A DNA stretch of 64,000 bases from Betaproteobacteria bacterium (GTDB lineage Bacteria > Pseudomonadota > Gammaproteobacteria > Burkholderiales > Burkholderiaceae_C), in contig JADJWD010000003.1 in the NCBI GenBank assembly GCA_016716535.1, positions 1 to 64,000 on the forward strand. The letters are read 5' to 3'. This document shows positions 8,587-17,292 of this stretch, in pieces. The position numbers were made by a program, and so were the translations under genes. The notes under the pieces were generated by a model. The model had not been told where the DNA came from, did no database searches, and saw nothing but the letters and a program-made list of their open reading frames with translations. Position 1 is the first letter of the stretch, and the number at the start of each line of letters is the position of its first letter.

Positions 8587-9384
8587 ATGTCCGCGACAGC
8601 CCCTGCCGACGCACCGCTTCTCGTGGCCCGCCAAGGCGCCGTGACGACGCTGACGCTGAACCGCCCGGCGGCGTTGAACAGCTTCACCGCGGCGATGCAC
8701 GCGCTGCTGCTGCCGGCGCTGCAGGCGGCGGCCGACGACGACACGGTGCGCGCGGTCGTCATCACCGGCGCCGGGCGCGGCTTCTGCGCCGGACAGGACC
8801 TCGCCGACCCGGCGATGGCCGGTGGCGGCGACGTCGGCGCGGTCGTCGAGCGCTTCTACAAGCCGCTGGCCGAGCGCGTGCGCACGATGCCGGTGCCGGT
8901 GATCGCCGCCGTCAACGGCGTCGCGGCCGGCGCCGGCGCGAACTTCGCGTTGTGCTGCGACCTCGTTCTCGCGGCGCGCAGCGCCAGCTTCATCCAGGCG
9001 TTCAGCAAGATCGGCCTCGTGCCCGACTGCGGCGGCACCTGGCTGCTGCCGCGCCTGGTCGGCCGCGCGCGCGCCATCGGCCTGGCGATGACCGGCGACA
9101 AGCTGCCGGCGGCGGAGGCCGACCGCATCGGTCTCATCTGGAAGTGCGTCGACGACGAACAGCTGCAGGCCGAGGCGCAGGCGCTCGCCGGGCGGTTGGC
9201 GGCGCTTTCGAGCAAGGCGCTCGCCGAGACCCGGCTGGCCATCGACGCGGCGCTGCCGCTGGACTTCGCCAGCGCGCTGGCGCGCGAGGCCGACGTGCAA
9301 GGCCGGCTGGGCCGCAGCGGCGACTTCGCCGAGGGCGTGGCCGCGTTCCTGGCCAAGCGACCGGCCGTGTTCAAGGACCGCTGA
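8587..9384 (+). CDS. paaG: PaaG, 2-(1,2-epoxy-1,2-dihydrophenyl)acetyl-CoA isomerase
   Basis: Crotonase-fold enzyme of 265 aa. In phenylacetate catabolism PaaG converts ring-1,2-epoxyphenylacetyl-CoA to the oxepin form that PaaZ opens. The oxyanion-hole elements are visible: GFCAGQDL near residue 67 and GVAAGAGANFALCCDLVLAA near residues 112-131, then IGLVPDCGGTWLLPRLVG near residue 140, where the Asp of PDCGG fits the catalytic Asp of PaaG-type isomerases. Length fits the family. It is the first gene of the paa operon, with GGAGA upstream of the ATG, and ends three bases before paaI. General enoyl-CoA hydratase activity cannot be excluded from sequence, but the context makes PaaG the better call. 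Confidence 0.9.
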   Translation: MSATAPADAPLLVARQGAVTTLTLNRPAALNSFTAAMHALLLPALQAAADDDTVRAVVITGAGRGFCAGQDLADPAMAGGGDVGAVVERFYKPLAERVRTMPVPVIAAVNGVAAGAGANFALCCDLVLAARSASFIQAFSKIGLVPDCGGTWLLPRLVGRARAIGLAMTGDKLPAAEADRIGLIWKCVDDEQLQAEAQALAGRLAALSSKALAETRLAIDAALPLDFASALAREADVQGRLGRSGDFAEGVAAFLAKRPAVFKDR

Positions 9385-9387
9385 GCC

Positions 9388-9880
9388 ATGCGCGCCCCCG
9401 ATCCGCTGCCGCCCACCGCGCAGCAGGTGGCCGAGGCGACGCGCGAGGCGATGGTCAGGGACGACCGCGCCTCGCGCCTGCTGGGCATGGCCGTCGAGGC
9501 CATCGGCCCGGGCACGGCGACGATCCTCGATGACCGTGCGCGAGGACATGCTCAACGGCCACGACATCTGCCACGGCGGCTTCATCACGACGCTGGCCGA
9601 CAGCGCCTTCGCCTTCGCCTGCAACGCCTACAACGAGGTGACGGTGGCCGCCGGCTTCGACGTCAACCTGCTGGCCGCGGCGCACCTGGGCGACCGCCTC
9701 ACGGCCAGCGCCGTCGAACTCTCGCGCACCGGCCGCACGGGCCTGTACGACATCACGGTGGTGAACCAGCGCGGCGAGCGCATCTGCACCTTCCGCGGCC
9801 GCAGCTACGCGATGAAGGGCAAGGCGCTGATCGAAGGCCTGCCGGTGGGCCGCCAGGGCGCCCCGGGCCGACGGGCCTGA
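9388..9880 (+). CDS. paaI: PaaI, hydroxyphenylacetyl-CoA thioesterase, with a frameshift
   Basis: Hot-dog-fold thioesterase that rescues CoA from dead-end phenylacetyl-CoA derivatives. The N-terminal part (MRAPDPLPPTAQQVAEATRE) and the conserved part (TVREDMLNGHDICHGG, then FITTLADSAFAFACN with the catalytic Asp) lie in different frames. They join near 9526, where one base has been lost or gained just before ATGACCGTGCG. An ATG at 9530 could in principle start a shorter protein, but the upstream residues match normal PaaI N-termini, so an indel is more likely. Corrected length is about 163 aa, slightly over the usual 140-155. It lies between paaG and paaK on the same strand. Confidence 0.8.
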
Positions 9881-9924
9881 CGGCCGCGCGCGGCACGAAC
9901 GCCAACAACCAGGAGAGCGATCCC

Positions 9925-11232
9925 ATGCCGGTGAAGAAGCCCCAGCCGGGCGACCTCGAGCCGATCGAGCGCGCCAGCCGAGACGAGCTGCAGGCGCTGC
10001 AACTGAAGCGCCTGCGCGCGACGCTCGAACACGCCTACGCCAACGTGCCGCACTACCGGCGCGCTTTCGACAAGAAGGGCGTGCATCCGGGTGACTGCCG
10101 CACGCTGGCGGACCTCGCGAAGTTCCCGTTCACCGGCAAGGGCGACCTGCGCGCCAACTACCCGTTCGGCATGTTCGCGGTGCCGCGCGAGCAGGTCGTG
10201 CGCGTGCACGCCAGCAGCGGCACGACCGGCAAGCCGACGGTGGTGGGCTACACGAAAGGCGACATCGACACCTGGGCGAACCTCGCCGCGCGCAGCATCC
10301 GCGCCGCCGGCGCGCGCGCCGGCGACATCGTGCATGTCGGCTACGGCTACGGCCTGTTCACCGGCGGCCTGGGCGCGCACTACGGCGCCGAGCGGCTGGG
10401 CTGCACCGTCGTGCCGATGGGCGGCGGGCAGACCGAGAAGCAGGTGCAGCTGATCGAGGACTTCCGCCCCGACGTCATCATGTGCACGCCCAGCTACATG
10501 CAGGTCATCTGCGAGGAGTTCCGCCGCCAGGGCAAGGATCCGCGTGATATGAGCGTGGCCGTCGGCATCTTCGGCGCCGAGCCCTGGACCGAGCAGATGC
10601 GCCGCGACCTCGAGCAAAGCGCCGGCCTCGACGCGGTGGACATCTACGGCCTGTCGGAGGTGATGGGCCCCGGCGTTGCCAGCGAGTGCATCGAGAGCAA
10701 GGACGGGCCGGTGGTCTGGGAGGACCACTTTTACCCCGAGATCATCGACCCGGAGACCGGCCAGGTGCTGCCCGACGGCGAGGAGGGCGAGCTCGTCTTC
10801 ACGACGCTGACGAAGGAGGCGCTGCCGGTCATCCGCTACCGCACGCGCGACCTGACGCGCCTGTTGCCGCCCACCGCGCGCAGCATGCGCCGCATGGGCA
10901 AGATCGTCGGCCGCAGCGACGACATGCTGATCATCCGCGGCGTCAACCTGTTCCCGACGCAGATCGAGGAGCTGGTGCTGTCGCAGCCGCAGCTCTCGGG
11001 GCAGTACCAGATCGTCGTCACGCGCGAGGGCCTGCTCGACGAGGTCGAGGTGCTGGCCGAAGTGACGCCGGCGCAGGCCGGCGCCGACCGCGCGGCGCTG
11101 GCGCGCGAGCTGCAGCAGCGCATCAAGACGCTGGCCGGCGTCAGCACGCGCGTCACGGTCGGGTTGCCCGACTCGATCGAACGCACGCTCGTCGGCAAGG
11201 CGCGGCGGGTCATCGACAAGCGCCCGCGTTGA
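9925..11232 (+). CDS. paaK: PaaK, phenylacetate-CoA ligase
   Basis: AMP-forming ligase (435 aa) that activates phenylacetate to phenylacetyl-CoA, the first and committing step of the pathway, in the cytoplasm. The ATG at 9925 has AGGAGAG eight bases upstream; the frame is open farther upstream only because it is shared with the frameshifted paaI. The adenylate-forming signature ASSGTTGKPTVVGYT is at residues 95-109. DIYGLSEVMGPGVA near residue 240 is the A5 motif. YRTRDLTRLL and GRSDDMLIIRGVNLFPTQIE near residues 305-345 are the A7-A8 hinge. The C-terminal lid ends with KARRVIDKRPR, providing the A10-type lysine region. It sits directly before paaA. Confidence 0.95.
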   Translation: MPVKKPQPGDLEPIERASRDELQALQLKRLRATLEHAYANVPHYRRAFDKKGVHPGDCRTLADLAKFPFTGKGDLRANYPFGMFAVPREQVVRVHASSGTTGKPTVVGYTKGDIDTWANLAARSIRAAGARAGDIVHVGYGYGLFTGGLGAHYGAERLGCTVVPMGGGQTEKQVQLIEDFRPDVIMCTPSYMQVICEEFRRQGKDPRDMSVAVGIFGAEPWTEQMRRDLEQSAGLDAVDIYGLSEVMGPGVASECIESKDGPVVWEDHFYPEIIDPETGQVLPDGEEGELVFTTLTKEALPVIRYRTRDLTRLLPPTARSMRRMGKIVGRSDDMLIIRGVNLFPTQIEELVLSQPQLSGQYQIVVTREGLLDEVEVLAEVTPAQAGADRAALARELQQRIKTLAGVSTRVTVGLPDSIERTLVGKARRVIDKRPR

Positions 11233-11262
11233 CGACGTGCCCACCGCAAGGAGCAATCGACC

Positions 11263-12273
11263 ATGTACACGCAGGCGATGGACCTCGCCCCGAAGGAAGA
11301 ACGGGAAGAGCGCAAGGCCGTGCGCAGCGCCGAGGAAGCCGCCCAGGAGGCGCGCTTCGAGGCGCGCATCGACGCGGGCGACTTCATCGAGGCCAAGGAC
11401 TGGATGCCTGGGCACTACCGCAAGACGCTGGTGCGCCAGATCAGCCAGCACGCGCACAGCGAGATCGTCGGCATGCTGCCCGAGGGCAACTGGGTGACGC
11501 GCGCGCCGACGCTCAAGCGCAAGGCGATCCTGCTGGCCAAGGTGCAGGACGAGGGCGGGCACGGCCTGTACCTCTATGCCGCCGCCGAGACGCTGGGCAC
11601 GAGCCGCGACCAGATGCTCGACGCGCTGCACGCCGGCCGCGCGAAGTACTCGAGCATCTTCAACTACCCGACGCTCACCTGGGCCGACATCGGCACCATC
11701 GGCTGGCTCGTCGACGGCGCGGCGATCATGAACCAGGTGCCGCTGACGCGCTGCAGCTACGCGCCCTATGCACGCGCGATGGTGCGCATTTGCCGCGAGG
11801 AGAGCTTCCACCAGCGCCAGGGCTTCGACAGCCTGCTGGTGATGATGCGCGAGGGCACCGCCGCGCAGCGCGAGATGGTGCAGGACGCGGTGAACCGCTG
11901 GTGGTGGCCGAGCCTGATGATGTTCGGCCCGCCCGACGGCGAGAGCGTGCACGGTGCCCAGAGCGCGCGCTGGGGCATCAAGCGCATCAGCAACGACGAC
12001 CTGCGCCAGAAGTTCATCGACGCCACCGCCGAGCAGGCCAAGGTGCTGGGCGTGACGCTGCCCGACCCGCTGCTGAAATGGAATGCCGAGCGCGGGCACT
12101 ACGACTTCGGGCCGATCGACTGGGACGAGTTCTGGCGCGTCGTCGGCGGCCACGGCCCGTGCAACAAGGAACGGCTGGCCGCACGCGTGAAGGCGTGGGA
12201 CGACGGCCAGTGGGTGCGCGACGCGGCGCTGGCGCACGCGCGCAAGCAGCGGACGAAGGAGCAGGCGGCATGA
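11263..12273 (+). CDS. paaA: PaaA, catalytic subunit of phenylacetyl-CoA 1,2-epoxidase
   Basis: Di-iron oxygenase subunit (336 aa) of the PaaABCE multicomponent epoxidase, which places an oxygen across the ring of phenylacetyl-CoA. The ferritin-like helices carry carboxylate/His ligands: KVQDEGGHGLYLY near residue 103 and ICREESFHQRQGF near residue 185. The downstream MFGPPDGESVHG and WGIKRISNDDLRQKFID stretches are typical of PaaA. GGAGCAATCGACC precedes the ATG at 11263. The stop overlaps the paaB start (ATGA), consistent with coupled synthesis of complex subunits. Length is as expected (about 310-335). Confidence 0.95.
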   Translation: MYTQAMDLAPKEEREERKAVRSAEEAAQEARFEARIDAGDFIEAKDWMPGHYRKTLVRQISQHAHSEIVGMLPEGNWVTRAPTLKRKAILLAKVQDEGGHGLYLYAAAETLGTSRDQMLDALHAGRAKYSSIFNYPTLTWADIGTIGWLVDGAAIMNQVPLTRCSYAPYARAMVRICREESFHQRQGFDSLLVMMREGTAAQREMVQDAVNRWWWPSLMMFGPPDGESVHGAQSARWGIKRISNDDLRQKFIDATAEQAKVLGVTLPDPLLKWNAERGHYDFGPIDWDEFWRVVGGHGPCNKERLAARVKAWDDGQWVRDAALAHARKQRTKEQAA

Positions 12274-12596
12274 GTGAAGCCAATCAAAGCGCGGCCCAGG
12301 GCGCCTCGAGGCCAGCCAACGAGTGGCCGCTTTGGGAGATCTTTGTGCGCGCCAAGGCGGGGCTGGACCACAAGCACTGCGGCAGCCTGCACGCACCGGA
12401 CGCGAAGATGGCCGTGCAGCTGGCGCGCGAGGTCTATACGCGGCGCCAGGAAGGCACGAGCGTGTGGGTCGTCAAGAGCAGCGACATCACCGCCAGCGAC
12501 CCGGCCGAGAAGGGCGAGCTCTTCGACCCGATGGAGGACAAGGTGTACCGCCACCCGACCTTCTACGAGCTGCCCGAGTCCGTGAACCACATGTAG
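12270..12596 (+). CDS. paaB: PaaB, phenylacetyl-CoA epoxidase subunit
   Basis: Small subunit (108 aa) of the PaaABCE epoxidase; it bridges PaaAC heterodimers. Recognised by WPLWEIFVRAKAGLDHKHCGSLHA-type sequence (residues 20-43), the DAKMAVQLAREVYTRR helix and VWVVKSSDITASDP. The ATG at 12270 overlaps the paaA stop by four bases and is preceded by GAAGGAG. The N-terminal 15 residues (MSEANQSAAQGASRP) are a low-complexity extension over shorter homologues. Confidence 0.93.
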   Translation: MSEANQSAAQGASRPANEWPLWEIFVRAKAGLDHKHCGSLHAPDAKMAVQLAREVYTRRQEGTSVWVVKSSDITASDPAEKGELFDPMEDKVYRHPTFYELPESVNHM

Positions 12597-12615
12597 GCCG
12601 CGGGAAGCACTGCTG

Positions 12616-13426
12616 ATGACTACCGCCGCGGCCTCGATCCGCCTGAACCTGACCCCGCCGGTGCGCTACCTGCTGCGCCTGGCGGACACCGCGCTCGTGC
12701 ACGCGCAGCGGCTGGCCGAATGGTGCGGCCACGGCCCGGTGCTCGAGGAGGACATTGCGCTGACGAACATGGCGCTCGACCACGTCGGCCAGGCGCGCGC
12801 GCTGCTCACGCACGCGGCGCGGCTGGAAGGGCAGGGGTTCGACGAAGACCAACTCGCCTTTCTTCGCGACGAGGGCCAGTTCCTGAATCTGACGCTCGTC
12901 GAGCAGCCGATGCGCAAGGCGAGCGCGCATTCGCCGGGCGGCGACTTCGCCGACACGATGCTGCGCAGCTTCCTGCTCGCGACGTGGTTCAAGTGGATGT
13001 GGCAGCGGCTTGCCGATTCGTCCGACGCCGACCTTGCCGCGATCGCCGGCAAGGCGCTGAAGGAGGCGCGCTACCACCAGCAGCACAGCGGCGACTGGGT
13101 CGTGCGGCTCGGCGACGGCACCGACGAATCGGCGCGCCGGCTCGCCGCGGCGCTCGATCGCGCGTGGCCGTACACGAACGAGATGTTCGTGCGCGACGCC
13201 GTCGACGCGGCGGCCGAGGCGTGCGGCCTCGGCCCGGCGCGCGACACGCTGGCCGCCGACTGGCAGCGCGAGGTGGCCGAGGTGTTCGTCGACGCCGGCC
13301 TCGTGCTGCCCCCCTTCGACGCCTTACCGCAGCACCGGCACCGAGGGCGTGCACAGTGAACACATGGGCTTCCTGCTGGCCGAGATGCAGGTGCTGCAGC
13401 GGCTGCATCCGGGGGGGCGCTGGTGA
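12616..13426 (+). CDS. paaC: PaaC, structural subunit of phenylacetyl-CoA epoxidase, with a frameshift
   Basis: Second ferritin-like subunit of the epoxidase, structural partner of PaaA. Typical stretches are YLLRLADTALVHAQRLAEWCGHGP, ALDHVGQARALL and KEARYHQQHSGDWVVRLGDGT. Near 13323 the frame breaks: GCCTTACCGC should probably read GCC TAC CGC, with one T extra. After correction the conserved tail STGTEGVHSEHMGFLLAEMQ and the end LHPGGRW appear, finishing at the TGA at 13424-13426, for about 269 aa. The stop then overlaps the GTG start of paaD, as expected in this operon, which supports a sequencing indel rather than a real lesion. Confidence 0.88.
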
Positions 13427-13980
13427 GCGAGGCGGTGGCGTCAACGGCGACCACGCGCGCCGAACGCGAAACCGAGGCGTGGGCCGTGCTCGCGACGGTG
13501 CCGGACCCCGAGGTGCCGGCGCTGTCGCTGTGCGACCTGGGCGTGGTCCGTGAAGTACGCGAAGTGCACGCGGCGCTCGACGAAGCGGCCGGCCTCGAGG
13601 TCGTGCTGACTCCCACCTACAGCGGCTGCCCGGCCACCGAGGTCATCGCCGAGAGCGTGCGCGAGGCGATCGAGCAAGCGGGCCTCGGCCCGGTGCGCGT
13701 GACGCATCGCCTGGCGCCGGCGTGGACGACCGACTGGATCAGCGAGGCCGGCCGGCGCAAGCTGCGCGATTGCGGCATCGCGCCACCTGATCCTCTGGGA
13801 GCGCAGCAAGCCGCCGACGGCGCGCCGCAACCGATCCGCCTGCGCCTGCGGCCGGTGCCATGCCCGCGCTGCGGCAGCATCGACACCGAGCGCCTCGCCG
13901 CCTTCGGCTCCACGGCCTGCAAGGCGCTGCACCGCTGCCTCGCGTGCCACGAGCCGTTCGAGCACTTCAAACCGATCTGA
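13423..13980 (+). CDS. paaD: PaaD, Fe-S assembly-like protein for the epoxidase
   Basis: MIP18/SufT-like protein (185 aa) needed for maturation of the phenylacetyl-CoA epoxidase system. The N-terminal MIP18-type domain has VPDPEVPALSLCDLGVVREV and LTPTYSGCPATEVIAE with its conserved Cys. The C-terminal part has a zinc-finger-like pair, CPRCGSIDTE and RCLACHEPF, typical of PaaD. The GTG start at 13423 overlaps the corrected paaC stop. An in-frame ATG does not occur near the N-terminus. Confidence 0.92.
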   Translation: MSEAVASTATTRAERETEAWAVLATVPDPEVPALSLCDLGVVREVREVHAALDEAAGLEVVLTPTYSGCPATEVIAESVREAIEQAGLGPVRVTHRLAPAWTTDWISEAGRRKLRDCGIAPPDPLGAQQAADGAPQPIRLRLRPVPCPRCGSIDTERLAAFGSTACKALHRCLACHEPFEHFKPI

Positions 13981-14005
13981 TGCCCTCTATTCGCGGCACG
14001 CTTCG

Positions 14006-15073
14006 ATGACCGGCCTTCACTTCCATCCGCTGCGCGTGCGCCAGCTGCATGCCGACACCGACGATGCGCGCGTCGTCACGTTCGACGTGCCCGAGGCGTT
14101 GCGCGAAACGTTTCGCTTCGCGCCGGGCCAGTACCTGACGCTGCGCCGGCCGGGCGACGACCTGCGCCGCTCGTACTCGATTTGCGCCGCGCCGGGCGAG
14201 GCGCTGCGCGTCGGCGTGCGCCGTGTGCCGGGCGGCGCCTTCTCGTCGTGGCTGCACGGCGAGCTGAAGGTCGGCGATTGGCTCGAGGCGATGGAGCCGC
14301 AAGGGCGCTTCGGCGCCGCGCTCGACCGCCGGCCGCGCCACCTGCTGGCCATCGCCGGCGGCAGCGGCATCACGCCGATCCTCTCGATCGTCAAGGCGGC
14401 GCTCGAAGGCGATGCCGCCGTGCGCGTGACGCTGCTGTACGGCAACCGCCTCGCGACCTCGACGATGTTCAAGGAGGAACTCGAGGACCTGAAGAACCGG
14501 CACCTGACGCGCCTGGCCGTGCACGCGGTGTTTTCGCGCGAGGCGATGGACGCGCCACTGGCCGGCGGCCGGCTCGACGCGGACAAGATCGCGCGCTTCC
14601 TGCGCCTGGCCGGCGGCGCCGCGTCGGTAGACGAGGTCTTTGTCTGCGGCCCGCACGCGATGAACGACGAGGTCGAGGCGGCGCTGCTCGACAGCGGCGT
14701 CGCGCGCGAGCGCATCCACATCGAGCGCTTCGGCATCCCGCCGTCGGCGGCCGACGCGACGCTGCACGCGCCGCAGGCGGGTGACGCGACGACAGCCACG
14801 ATCACGATCGTGCGCGACGGGCTGGCGCGTGAGGTCGGCTTCCTGCCGAGCGACGAGAGCCTGCTCGCCGCCGCGTCGCGCGCCGGGCTCGACGTGCCGT
14901 ACTCGTGCAAGAGCGGCGTCTGCGCGACCTGCCGCGCGAAGCTGATCGAAGGGCGCGTGCGCATGGACCGCAACTTCGCCCTCGAGCAGGCCGACCTCGA
15001 CGTCGGCTTCGTGCTCACCTGCCAGGCGCACCCGCTGACCGAGCGCGTCGTCGTCAGCTTCGACGAGCGCTGA
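14006..15073 (+). CDS. paaE: PaaE, NAD(P)H-dependent reductase subunit of phenylacetyl-CoA epoxidase
   Basis: Reductase (355 aa) that passes electrons from NADPH through FAD and a [2Fe-2S] centre to PaaA. The FAD-binding motif RRSYSIC is at residues 53-59. The nucleotide-binding segment is LLAIAGGSGITPILSI near residues 113-128, then LLYGNR, and VCGPHAMNDE near residue 214. The C-terminal plant-type ferredoxin domain has SCKSGVCATC near residues 304-313, the later Cys being in LTCQAHP. Domain order FNR then ferredoxin is that of PaaE. It follows paaD by 25 bp. Confidence 0.95.
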   Translation: MTGLHFHPLRVRQLHADTDDARVVTFDVPEALRETFRFAPGQYLTLRRPGDDLRRSYSICAAPGEALRVGVRRVPGGAFSSWLHGELKVGDWLEAMEPQGRFGAALDRRPRHLLAIAGGSGITPILSIVKAALEGDAAVRVTLLYGNRLATSTMFKEELEDLKNRHLTRLAVHAVFSREAMDAPLAGGRLDADKIARFLRLAGGAASVDEVFVCGPHAMNDEVEAALLDSGVARERIHIERFGIPPSAADATLHAPQAGDATTATITIVRDGLAREVGFLPSDESLLAAASRAGLDVPYSCKSGVCATCRAKLIEGRVRMDRNFALEQADLDVGFVLTCQAHPLTERVVVSFDER

Positions 15074-15096
15074 GGGCCGCGCGGGGCAACGACACC

Positions 15097-15801
15097 GTGG
15101 CCCGCCCGCGCTCCGCCGGCTACGACGACCACCGCGGTCAGATCCTCGCCGGGGCGGCGCGCCTCTTCGCGACGCGCGGTTATGCCGCGACGACGATGAA
15201 CGACGTCGCCGCCGCCTGCGGGTTGTCGAAGGCGACGCTGTACCACTACGTGCGCGACAAGCACGACCTGCTGGCGCAGGTGACGCGTACGCACGTGCAG
15301 CGGCTCGAAGCCCTGGTGGCGGGCGTGCTGGCCCGCGGCCTCGCGCCGCAGCCACGGCTCGCGGCGCTGATCGAGTGCTTCATGGCCGCCTACGCCGATG
15401 CACAGCACGAGCACCGCGTGCTGACCGAGGACGTGAAGTTCCTGCAGCCGGGGCCGCAGCGCGAGGTGCAGGACGGCCAGCGCCGCGTCGTCGACGCGTT
15501 CGCGGCCACCATTGCCGCGGCGCGGCCGGACCTCGCCGAGCGGCCGGTGGCCGCGGCGCTGGCGATGCTGCTGTTCGGCATGATGAACTGGACCTTCACC
15601 TGGCTGCGGACCGCGGGGCCGCTGTCGCACGAGGCCGTGGCGCGAATGGTGTCGGAGCTGTTCTTCGGGGGCCTGCCGGCCGTGCGGGTGCCGCCGGGCG
15701 CGCCGCTTTCACAGCAGGCGCCGCCGTCATTGGCACGGGCACGAGGGCCGATGAAGCCAGTGAAGCCGCTGCGCCGCGCGCCGGCCGCGGCGCGGCGCTG
15801 A
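15097..15801 (+). CDS. TetR-family transcriptional regulator, probable PaaR
   Basis: TetR regulator (about 234 aa from the GTG at 15097). The N-terminal helix-turn-helix is complete: ILAGAARLFATRGYAATTMNDVAAACG followed by LSKATLYHYVRDKHDLL. The C-terminal ligand-binding domain is helical, ending near residue 200; the last 30 residues are Pro/Arg-rich and may be readthrough in an open frame. It follows paaE by 23 bp on the same strand. In Burkholderiales such a TetR protein represses paa genes until phenylacetyl-CoA releases it; that role is inferred from position, together with the palindrome at the paaG promoter. The 3' end overlaps the convergent hypothetical gene by about 200 bp. Confidence 0.8.
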   Translation: MARPRSAGYDDHRGQILAGAARLFATRGYAATTMNDVAAACGLSKATLYHYVRDKHDLLAQVTRTHVQRLEALVAGVLARGLAPQPRLAALIECFMAAYADAQHEHRVLTEDVKFLQPGPQREVQDGQRRVVDAFAATIAAARPDLAERPVAAALAMLLFGMMNWTFTWLRTAGPLSHEAVARMVSELFFGGLPAVRVPPGAPLSQQAPPSLARARGPMKPVKPLRRAPAAARR

Positions 15802-16954
15802 TCGGCTCTCCACCGTTCGGCTCGCCGGCGGCCGGCGCCAACGACCAGCCGTCGAGCGCCTGCCCCCAGTGCAGATGCTCAGTGCGGCGCGCGCCGACCT
15901 TCTGCGCCGCGAGCTGCCGCACGAGGTGTTCACACGCCACCTCGCCGAGCGCCAGCACGAAGAGCTGCCAGCGCCGCTGCACACGTTCGGCGAGCCACGC
16001 GTCCTCGAGCGCGCGCGCGAAGTCGCGGCCGAACGCCTGCGCTTCGACGAGGCGTGGCGCGAGCGCGCCGACCCACAAGTTGAACTCGGTCAGCGCGCCG
16101 AGCGGGCGCAGCGAATCCGCGACGCCACGGATGCGCGCGCACCAGTCGGCGTGCGCCAGACGCATCGTCAGCAGCACCTGCAAGGCCTGTGCGCTGTTGA
16201 GCACGCGCGCGCGGTTGGGCGGCCACGCGGCCATCGGCAGGCGAGACGCAACGGCTGCGGGCAGCGGCGTCGCGAAGCCGCGCAGCGTCGCGAGGCGCCA
16301 CCAGGCGGCGGCGGTGAGGGCTTCGTCGGCGTTCTTGCCAGATGCCTGGTCAGGTGCTGGTTCGGGCGTCACATCGAGCGCGCCCGCACGCCACGCCGCG
16401 GCCTCGGCGGCCTCGGCCACTTCGGCATTTCGTGCACGCCGCACGAGCTCGGCGCAGCCGAGCGCGGCCCACGCCTGCGCGGCGGCGCGACTGAGCATCA
16501 CGAGGTTGCCGGCGGCGTACGCGGCCTGCGGATTCAGCCGCTCGATGCAGGGCGCGTCGGCGCCCGTGAGGGCGGTACTGGCGCTGCCGGCGCCGCCTGC
16601 ACCGTCGGCCGCGCCATGCAGCGCCACGCGCCGCACGGGGCAATGACGCACCTCGATCTGCGCCAGGTGGTTCGGCGTCACGCTCGCCAGGTCGAACGGC
16701 ACGCCGGCGCGCCACGCATCGAGCCGCAGCGCCAGCCAGCGCCGCGTGTGTCGCGTCGCCGGCCACGGCCGCGCGCGCACGCCGAAGACGGCGCGCGCCG
16801 CGCGCCAGCCTTCGCCGATCGGCGTGCCATCCAGCAGAAGCCCGGCCGGCGGCACGAGGCCGTGGTGGGCGTGGTCCCAGCCGATGCGAAAGCCGATGTC
16901 GTCGGCGCGGCTCTCGGCCGGGCAGGGCAGTTGAAATTCGGCCTGATGCATCAC
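15596..16954 (-). CDS. Hypothetical protein with an HNH-nuclease-like segment
   Basis: An ORF of 452 codons that I do not recognise as a named family. Near residues 105-165 it has a pattern resembling degenerate HNH-endonuclease domains: CPVRRVALHG, then CIERLNPQAAYAAGNLVMLSRAA, comparable to the CPV...DRxN...YxxGN...S pattern of such proteins. The equivalent of the DR pair reads ER and the usual histidines are not obvious, so catalysis is doubtful. The rest is Ala/Trp-rich and helical, with a basic Pro-rich tail after about residue 390 that is probably not folded. The C-terminal 68 codons overlap the paaR-like gene on the opposite strand. The true 3' boundary is uncertain, though codon usage through residue 380 looks coding. 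Confidence 0.5.
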   Translation of the reverse strand: MMHQAEFQLPCPAESRADDIGFRIGWDHAHHGLVPPAGLLLDGTPIGEGWRAARAVFGVRARPWPATRHTRRWLALRLDAWRAGVPFDLASVTPNHLAQIEVRHCPVRRVALHGAADGAGGAGSASTALTGADAPCIERLNPQAAYAAGNLVMLSRAAAQAWAALGCAELVRRARNAEVAEAAEAAAWRAGALDVTPEPAPDQASGKNADEALTAAAWWRLATLRGFATPLPAAVASRLPMAAWPPNRARVLNSAQALQVLLTMRLAHADWCARIRGVADSLRPLGALTEFNLWVGALAPRLVEAQAFGRDFARALEDAWLAERVQRRWQLFVLALGEVACEHLVRQLAAQKVGARRTEHLHWGQALDGWSLAPAAGEPNGGEPISAAPRPARGAAASLASSALVPVPMTAAPAVKAARPAAPARPAGPRRTAPTPFAPRPRATAAPRSAAR

Positions 16955-17106
16955 GTCGCCTCCGATGGCGGCCCCGGCGGGGCACGATGCGAGGCAGTGT
17001 CATCGGCCGGTGGCTCATGGCGTGAGCCTGCGAGCCAACGATCGAACGTGAAGTCGTTGGGCGGCAGCCCGGGCAGAGCGCCGCAAGGGGGTCGAAAACG
17101 CGCCCC

Positions 17107-17112
17107 TATAAT
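17107..17112 (+). promoter_or_regulatory. -10 element of the tRNA-Thr gene
   Basis: A perfect TATAAT ends 16 bases before the first base of the tRNA. The predicted transcript would start near 17119. No good -35 match is seen 16-18 bp upstream. Confidence 0.6.
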
Positions 17113-17128
17113 GCGCAGCTTTTCCGTT

Positions 17129-17204
17129 GCCGGTGTAGCTCAGTTGGTAGAGCAGCGCATTCGTAATGCGAAGGTCGGGAGTTCGACTCTCTTCACCGGC
17201 ACCA
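17129..17204 (+). tRNA. tRNA-Thr (anticodon CGT)
   Basis: The 76-base cloverleaf closes with acceptor arms GCCGGTG (17129-17135) and CACCGGC (17194-17200), discriminator A and an encoded CCA at 17202-17204. The D-arm reads GCTCAGTTGGTAGAGC. The anticodon stem CGCAT/ATGCG carries the loop TTCGTAA with anticodon CGT, which reads the threonine codon ACG, common in this GC-rich genome. The T-arm is TCGGGAGTTCGACTCTC. Confidence 0.97.
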
Positions 17205-17213
17205 CGATCGAAA

Positions 17214-17238
17214 CAGGGCCCGCCTCGCGCGGGCCCTG
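17214..17238 (+). terminator. Hairpin after tRNA-Thr
   Basis: CAGGGCCCGC and GCGGGCCCTG form a perfect 10-bp stem around the loop CTCGC, ten bases after the tRNA CCA end. The following T content is low (CTGCTTGC), so termination may be partly factor-dependent. Confidence 0.65.
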
Positions 17239-17292
17239 CTGCTTGCGGCAGGCGCCGGCGGCAGGGCCCCACGCGCCACGGCAGAGCACGTG

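Noticed and set aside
9530..9880. A separate short thioesterase gene starting at ATG 9530
   Set aside because: Residues coded just upstream in the other frame match normal PaaI N-termini, so one frameshifted paaI explains both pieces.
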